Translations under genes and position numbers: made by a program
From: Actinomycetospora endophytica
Lineage (GTDB): Bacteria; Actinomycetota; Actinomycetes; Mycobacteriales; Pseudonocardiaceae
Length of the DNA stretch: 64,000 nucleotides
Direction: 5' to 3'
NCBI RefSeq assembly: GCF_021026375.1
Contig: NZ_JAJNDB010000001.1
Location: forward strand, 1,860,001 to 1,924,000
Notes under the pieces: model-generated
Told to the model about the DNA's origin: nothing
Seen by the model: the letters and a program-made list of their open reading frames with translations, nothing else
Databases searched by the model: none
Shown here: in pieces, positions 59,379 through 64,000 of the stretch
Numbering within the stretch: the first letter of the stretch is position 1
Layout: every line of letters begins with the position of its first letter

Positions 59379-59585
59379 CTACGCGGAGGGCTTGCCCGAT
59401 CGGGCGGCGTCGGCCGGACGGGTGCGCGAGAGCCGGGTGGCGGTACGACGGATCCATCCCTCGCTGTCTCGATCCAGAGCGTTCGCGAGGGCTTGGTGGT
59501 GTCTGGTGGCCTCCGGCGCTCGTTCCGTCCGCTGGGCCGCCTGGTTGGCTTTCCCGAAGGTGACCGCGAGATGGTCGGAGGTCAT
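59379..59585 (-). CDS. Unknown small protein (68 aa)
   Basis: MTSDHLAVTFGKANQAAQRT, then ALANALDRDSEGWIRRTATR and basic end. GGGGGAGG six bases upstream strongly supports ATG 59585. Charged, helical, without a known domain. Confidence 0.55.
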   Translation of the reverse strand: MTSDHLAVTFGKANQAAQRTERAPEATRHHQALANALDRDSEGWIRRTATRLSRTRPADAARSGKPSA

Positions 59586-59729
59586 TGCCCGCCTCCCCCG
59601 TCGACGTTGACCAGGTTCGGCGTCGGGGCCTTCCGCCCGGGAGGGTACTGCTCGGTATGTCATTGGGTCACGGCGTCGGCCGGCCCGGCGGCCGGTGCTG
59701 GAGAGCAGTTGCGGTGTCGGTGTTCCGGG

Positions 59730-60452
59730 CTAGAGGCTGAGGCGGGCCATGTCGGCAGGTTCCGCGCCGCTCATGATCGCTCCGGCCCAGCAGCCGAATA
59801 GCTGGGCGTGCGTTTCGGTTTGGGTGAAGGCGTGGGGTTGTCTGCCGTAGAAGTTGATGGCCCCCAGAGAGCGCCGCTCAGGATGCACACCCACGCGCCA
59901 CGGCGTCCAGGGGACGGCGATCGAGAGCGCCGAGCGCATGCCGAGGCGTTCAGCGGCCCGGGCCAGCTCCGGCCAGATACGTCGTTGTTGGGCGGCGGTC
60001 AGGTCGTTCGCCTCGACGACGGCGACCATGTCCAGTTCGACGGCATCGATGCAGGGGCCCTCGCCGAGGCGGTACTGCGCGACGTCCAGGGCTCCTGCGG
60101 TGCCGGTGGAGGCGGCGGTGAGATAGCGGCGCCGGTTGTCACCGAGTTGCTCGACGAGGGTCAGGCTCACCGACTCACAGTCGTCGAACAGCGAGCGCGC
60201 CGAGTCGCGAACGAGGCCGATGACGTCGTCGCCGGTGCACCCGCCGGCCGTCGAGGGCAGCCCGTGCGCCGCCGGCCAGTTGTTGATGGTGCGCTCGGCG
60301 TTCGCCTCAGCGCGGGCCCGGACGACATGAGCACCGCGTTTGTGGTCCTCGGCGAGGTCGTGCGCGCGGGCGATCAGCGCCCGCGAGTCCTTGACCTGCG
60401 CCCGCAGTCGTCGGCACCGCAGCGCCATGGCCTCGGCCTGGTCGGTGCCCAT
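59730..60452 (-). CDS. GAF-domain protein (240 aa)
   Basis: An N-terminal coiled coil (RCRRLRAQVKDSRALIARAH) is followed by a GAF sensor (about 90-235): SLFDDCESVSLTLVEQLGDN, YRLGEGPCIDAVELDMVAVV, RSALSIAVPW, GAINFYGRQPHAF. In actinobacteria this type often carries an ANTAR RNA-binding domain, but none is seen. The gene may be leaderless from ATG 60452 (TTACGCT upstream). Ligand unknown. Confidence 0.8.
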   Translation of the reverse strand: MGTDQAEAMALRCRRLRAQVKDSRALIARAHDLAEDHKRGAHVVRARAEANAERTINNWPAAHGLPSTAGGCTGDDVIGLVRDSARSLFDDCESVSLTLVEQLGDNRRRYLTAASTGTAGALDVAQYRLGEGPCIDAVELDMVAVVEANDLTAAQQRRIWPELARAAERLGMRSALSIAVPWTPWRVGVHPERRSLGAINFYGRQPHAFTQTETHAQLFGCWAGAIMSGAEPADMARLSL

Positions 60453-60553
60453 GCCCCGAGCGTAAGCGCTTCGACCGTCGTGACAACCACGCCGTCGGTC
60501 AGGGCGAATAGGTGCCTGCGTCGTGCTGGGCTCCGCCCTCGGCGGCGGCCGGA

Positions 60554-60871
60554 TCACGTGATCAGGTCCCTGATCGCGGTTGTCCTTCCGGCCAGCTCAG
60601 CCAGCACCGGGCCGTAGACGCAGTCGTGGTGGGTGCTCGCGACGTCGTCGACGTCCGCGGCGACCTGCTCGACGGCGTCGGTGACGGTATCGGCCTGGCG
60701 GGCTTCGCCGCGTAGCCGGAGCCGGATGTCGTGGAGCTGCCCGGCGATCGCGTGCAGGGTCTCGCGATGGTCCCTGGTCATCATTCCGGCCTGGGCCAGC
60801 CGGCCCAACTTCACCACCAGCGCGTCCAGCTCGGCGCCAACGGCCCGCACGGTCTCGCGATGAGTGCCCAT
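60554..60871 (-). CDS. Helical protein of unknown function (105 aa)
   Basis: Long amphipathic helices (VRAVGAELDALVVKLGRLAQ, TLHAIAGQLHDIRLRLRGEA, VTDAVEQVAADVDDVAS) suggest a coiled-coil bundle. GGAGGGG lies 12 bases before ATG 60871. No domain recognised. Confidence 0.55.
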   Translation of the reverse strand: MGTHRETVRAVGAELDALVVKLGRLAQAGMMTRDHRETLHAIAGQLHDIRLRLRGEARQADTVTDAVEQVAADVDDVASTHHDCVYGPVLAELAGRTTAIRDLIT

Positions 60872-61682
60872 CGGTTGCTGTTCCCCTCCGTTACCGGGGT
60901 CCTGCAGGCTCCCTGTCGCCGGATCGCAGCACCAGCGAGTCAGCCCGGAATGCCCGGCCGCCGGTGATCGGCCCCTTGCGGCAGCCCGCGCGCAGCCCGC
61001 GACGGCTCCCCGAGTGGCGTGGACGGCGCGTCCGACCTCGCGCTTTGCGAGGTGGTCCAGGTCGACGCCGCGCGGGCCCACCCTCGTGCATCCTCTCCGA
61101 CATGGTCCGACAGCGGGTCCGGGACGCCCGCCTGCAGTGGGCGCGGCGCGGTCGAGGCCGACGCCGGGTCGCCTGGGCGGCGCAGCCGCTTGGCCGGGAT
61201 CTGCGGGCGGCCACACGGCGGCCGCCAAATATCAGTGCACACGCGCGAGTCCCCGGCAGGGCCGCTCGCATGGGCATGCAGGTCTCGGTCTTGTTGACGT
61301 TCGAAGTCCCACGGGACCCATCGCGCGCTGGCCTACCATGGCACCGAGCGTCTCGGCCCTTGTCCGGAGGGTCGTCCGAGCAACGTTGTCGTGGTGCGAG
61401 AACTTCGCGTTGCTAATCGACGCTACCGCGAGGTGCCGAGTGTGTGGTTAGTCCGATCCCGACTCGGTTGGTCGGCAGCGTCAACACCGGCATCGGCGGA
61501 TGGGACGCCGCCCCGCTTCGTCACGCCGATAAGTCCGGTCTATGTCACCTGGGCGGCTGCCGGGCCGCCGGTGAACCTCCGCAAGGTGGCTGTTTCCGAA
61601 GGTCCAGTTTCCGAAGGTTCATCGGTCAGCGGGGCGGGCGCGAAGCCAGCACCGGCGAAGTCGGCCGACCCGCCCGGTGTGG
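60872..61682. other. Longest stretch without a supported gene (about 0.8 kb)
   Basis: Several frames are open because of GC content, but none has a ribosome site plus a recognisable protein. A direct repeat GTTTCCGAAGGTCCA/GTTTCCGAAGGTTCA lies near 61590-61625. A possible promoter is TTGACG at about 61294. It may hold remnants of genes. Confidence 0.35.
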
Positions 61683-64000
61683 TCACGGAGTACCGGACTC
61701 GGCCCGGACGTGATCCGCTAGGGCTACGAGCGCTCGGCGATCGACCGCGGCGAGCACCGGCAGCGACCGCCGCCAGTCCAGCGCGATTAGTTCCTCGAGC
61801 AGACCCTGCCGCGCCACCGACTGACTCCGGTCATCAGAGTCGGGACCACCATCGCGAGAAGCGGAGGCGAGCTGGCCGGCCAGGTTCGCGAATGCGTCAA
61901 TGCGGGCGGGGCTGGTGAACTCGCGGGCTAACTGCTCCGCGTGATCGTGTTGGTCGGCGGCGGCCAGCGCCGACGCCAGCTTGGCGAGGGCCCACTCGCG
62001 CGGCCCGGGGCCGGGGAGCTCGTGGGTTGCCCGTTCGGCCTGTTCGGCGAGGGCGCGGGCGCGGTCGTGTTGGCCGATGGCGGCCTGCGCCGACGCCAGG
62101 TCGGCGAGGGCGCGGGCGCGTTCGCCCGGGTCGAGGACCTCGCGGGCGGCTTGTTCGGCGCGGGTAGCAATGGTGGCGGCCAGGTCGTTCTCGCCGGAGG
62201 CGCCGAGCGCCCGGGCCAGGTGGGCAAGGGCGAGCGTGCGGGGCCCGGCTTCGGAGATCTCGTGGGCGGCCCGTTCGGCCCGTCCGGCGAACTCACGGGC
62301 GCGATGGTGCTGGCCGATCGCGGCCAGCACCGACGCCAGGTCGGCGAGGGCGCGGGCGCGTTCGCCCGGGTCGGGAACCGAGCGGGTGGCGAGTGCGGCC
62401 TGGGTGACGATGGTGGCGCCGCGATCGCGCTGGCCGATGGCGGCCAACGCCTCGGCCAGGTCAGCCAGGGCGCGGGCGCGTTCGCCCGGGTCGAGAACCT
62501 CGGGGAGCTCGTGGATGACTTGTTCGGCGCGGGATGCGATGGCCGCGGCCCGGCCGTGCTCGCCGGCGGCGCCCACAGCCCGGGCCAGGTGGGCGAAGCC
62601 GCTTGCGAGGGCGTAGAGGAACCGGCCGCGTCCTCCGGGGTCGGGGAGCTCGTGGATGACTTGTTCGGCGTGGGTAGCTAGGGCCGCGGCACGGTCGTGC
62701 TCGCCGGCGGCGCCCAGCGCCTCGACCAGTTCGGTGAGGCTCTCGGCGCGGTCGCCCAAGTCGGTGCTCGCCCGGGCGGCCTCTTCGGCGCGGGTGGCAA
62801 TGGCGGTCGCGCGGTCGTGCTCGCCTGCGACGGCTAAGCCCTCGGCCAGGTTGGCGAGGACCCAGGCGCGGTACCTAGGCTCGAGGATCTGGTGGGTGAT
62901 CTGTTCGGCGCGGGTGGCATTGGCCGCGGCGCGGTCGTGCTCGCCGGCGGCGGCCAGCGCCCGGACCAGGGTCACGAGGGCGCGGGCACGGTCGTCGGGG
63001 TGGGAGATCTCCCGTGCGGCCTGTTCGGCGCGGTCGTATTCGCCCGCGGCGGCCAGCGCCCCCGCCAAAGCGGTGAGGACGTCCGCGCGGGCGCCCGGCT
63101 CGAGAATCTCGCGGGCGGTTTGTTCGGCGCGGGTGGCAATGGCCGCGACCTGGTCGTGCTCGCCGGCGACGGCCAAGCCCTCGGCCAGGTTGGTGAGCAC
63201 CCTGGCGCGGCTGGCGGGATCGGGGATATCGCGGGCGGCTTGTTCGGCGCGGGTGGCAATGGCCGCGGCCCGGTCGTGCTCGCCGGCGACGCTCAGCGCC
63301 CTCGCCAGGGCGGCGAGGGCCCGGGGACGGTACCCGGAGCCCAGGATATCGAGGGCGGCTTGTTCGGCCTGGGTGGCGATGGTGGCGGCGCGGTCGTGGT
63401 CGCCGGCGGCGCCGAGCGCCCCCGCCAGGGCGGTGAGGGCCTCGGCGCGGTCGAGCGGGTCGTAGATCTCGTGGGTGGTCTGTTCGGCGGCGATCGCGAT
63501 GGCGATGGCCGTCGCGCGGTCGTCCTCGCCGGCGTCAGCCAACGCCCTGGCGAGCGCGGCGAGGGCTTTGGCCCGATCTCCATCATGGTCGGTGATCTCA
63601 CCGGCGGCTTTCTGAACCAAGGTCACAAGCAGGGCGCGGTCGTCAGTGGCGTCGGCCGCTGGGATGAGCCTGCACAGCGCCGAGGCCCGCTTCTCTGGAT
63701 CGCGGATCCCTTCAGCGAGCGCAAGCGCTCGGGCTGGAGAGCCCAGTCGCTGCCACACCGCTGGAAGCGCTTCCGGGACATGGGTGTTGCGGGCGGACAG
63801 CTCGTCAGCGGAGTAACTGAGCACCAGCAGCACCGCGAGTTGATCAGACCCATCCGCGCGGCGAACGAGGTCGACCACCGTGGCGATCTCGGTGAGGGCG
63901 AGTGCATCGCCTCCGGTGAGGTCGAGCATCCGGTCGTGGCGAGCACGGTCAGTGGCGAGCGCGACCAGCCGCGAACGATCATCGGCGGCCACGAGCATGC
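61683..64000 (-). CDS. TPR-repeat protein, C-terminal part (partial; runs off the window)
   Basis: The 771 visible residues are mostly about 16 repeats of roughly 40 residues with pattern RARALADLASALAAIGQHDR then ARALAEQAER, i.e. TPR-like helix pairs. Some repeats are nearly identical in DNA (around 62100, 62340 and 62460), so they expanded recently. The last 60 residues (GLLEELIALDWRRSLPVLAA) close the array. The N-terminus is beyond 64000; such arrays in actinobacteria often follow NACHT or other STAND ATPase domains that sense phage, but that part cannot be seen. Confidence 0.75.
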   Translation of the reverse strand, partial: MLVAADDRSRLVALATDRARHDRMLDLTGGDALALTEIATVVDLVRRADGSDQLAVLLVLSYSADELSARNTHVPEALPAVWQRLGSPARALALAEGIRDPEKRASALCRLIPAADATDDRALLVTLVQKAAGEITDHDGDRAKALAALARALADAGEDDRATAIAIAIAAEQTTHEIYDPLDRAEALTALAGALGAAGDHDRAATIATQAEQAALDILGSGYRPRALAALARALSVAGEHDRAAAIATRAEQAARDIPDPASRARVLTNLAEGLAVAGEHDQVAAIATRAEQTAREILEPGARADVLTALAGALAAAGEYDRAEQAAREISHPDDRARALVTLVRALAAAGEHDRAAANATRAEQITHQILEPRYRAWVLANLAEGLAVAGEHDRATAIATRAEEAARASTDLGDRAESLTELVEALGAAGEHDRAAALATHAEQVIHELPDPGGRGRFLYALASGFAHLARAVGAAGEHGRAAAIASRAEQVIHELPEVLDPGERARALADLAEALAAIGQRDRGATIVTQAALATRSVPDPGERARALADLASVLAAIGQHHRAREFAGRAERAAHEISEAGPRTLALAHLARALGASGENDLAATIATRAEQAAREVLDPGERARALADLASAQAAIGQHDRARALAEQAERATHELPGPGPREWALAKLASALAAADQHDHAEQLAREFTSPARIDAFANLAGQLASASRDGGPDSDDRSQSVARQGLLEELIALDWRRSLPVLAAVDRRALVALADHVRAESGTP

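Noticed and set aside
61900-63600. 120-base periodicity resembling a large repeat array
   Set aside because: It is the coding sequence of TPR-like repeats in a single frame.
36530-64000. Second copy of the tRNA-Thr 3' end as the far attachment site
   Set aside because: I searched by eye for GGTTCGATTCCGACAGGCGG and found no other copy; the far end is probably outside the window or lost.

Overview
The window is very GC-rich, with dense genes, many GTG starts and ATGA/GTGA overlaps. Its gene content (Tad pilus cluster beside a DEAH helicase, hppA, topA, holB, DUF3558 lipoprotein, PE-like protein, WhiB, MobF relaxase) points to an actinomycete of the Pseudonocardiaceae, most likely Pseudonocardia. 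The genus is an inference. The chromosomal core resembles the topA-holB-Tad neighbourhood known from Mycobacterium.

Region 1 (1 to about 12581) is the right part of an integrated element. It joins phage functions (a giant 20-residue-repeat protein, DUF1906 endolysin, holin) to a leftward block resembling an actinomycete integrative conjugative element: DUF2637-like membrane protein, FtsK/TraB translocase, small membrane and zinc proteins, serine recombinase. Eight GGTAGC motifs lie at the 3' side of the translocase gene and may be its recognition site. The right end falls inside the P-loop codons of tadA, so only the C-terminal part of tadA remains here.

Region 2 (12582 to 36488) is chromosomal: tadA remnant, tadB, tadC, DUF4244 pilin, TadE-like and TadG-like proteins, a small primase-polymerase, an MrfA-type helicase, hppA, an unknown gene under a LexA-type operator, topA, a secreted nuclease, holB, a serine-hydrolase lipoprotein, an ArsR-type regulator, a PE-like protein with a DUF3558 lipoprotein, a nitrilase-YbaK fusion, an arylamine N-acetyltransferase, and a DUF4395/thioredoxin pair with a leader-peptide ORF. 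Short palindromes are scattered through it, some inside genes.

Region 3 (36489 to 64000) starts with tRNA-Thr(CGT) and a tyrosine integrase broken by one in-frame TGA. An HD/NUDIX/XRE cassette follows, with a strong inverted-repeat operator. A rightward chain of overlapping genes (40053-52274) encodes an Xis-like protein, a sigma-like protein with three added winged-helix repeats, WhiB, a VirD4-type ATPase, DUF4913 and DUF2637 proteins and a MobF relaxase-helicase. The cargo beyond has an AT-richer DUF6978-DUF1828 pair, a PD-(D/E)xK protein, small regulators, a GAF protein and the C-terminal part of a large TPR-repeat protein cut by the window end. The last 30 kb therefore looks like an integrated conjugative element carrying possible defence genes.
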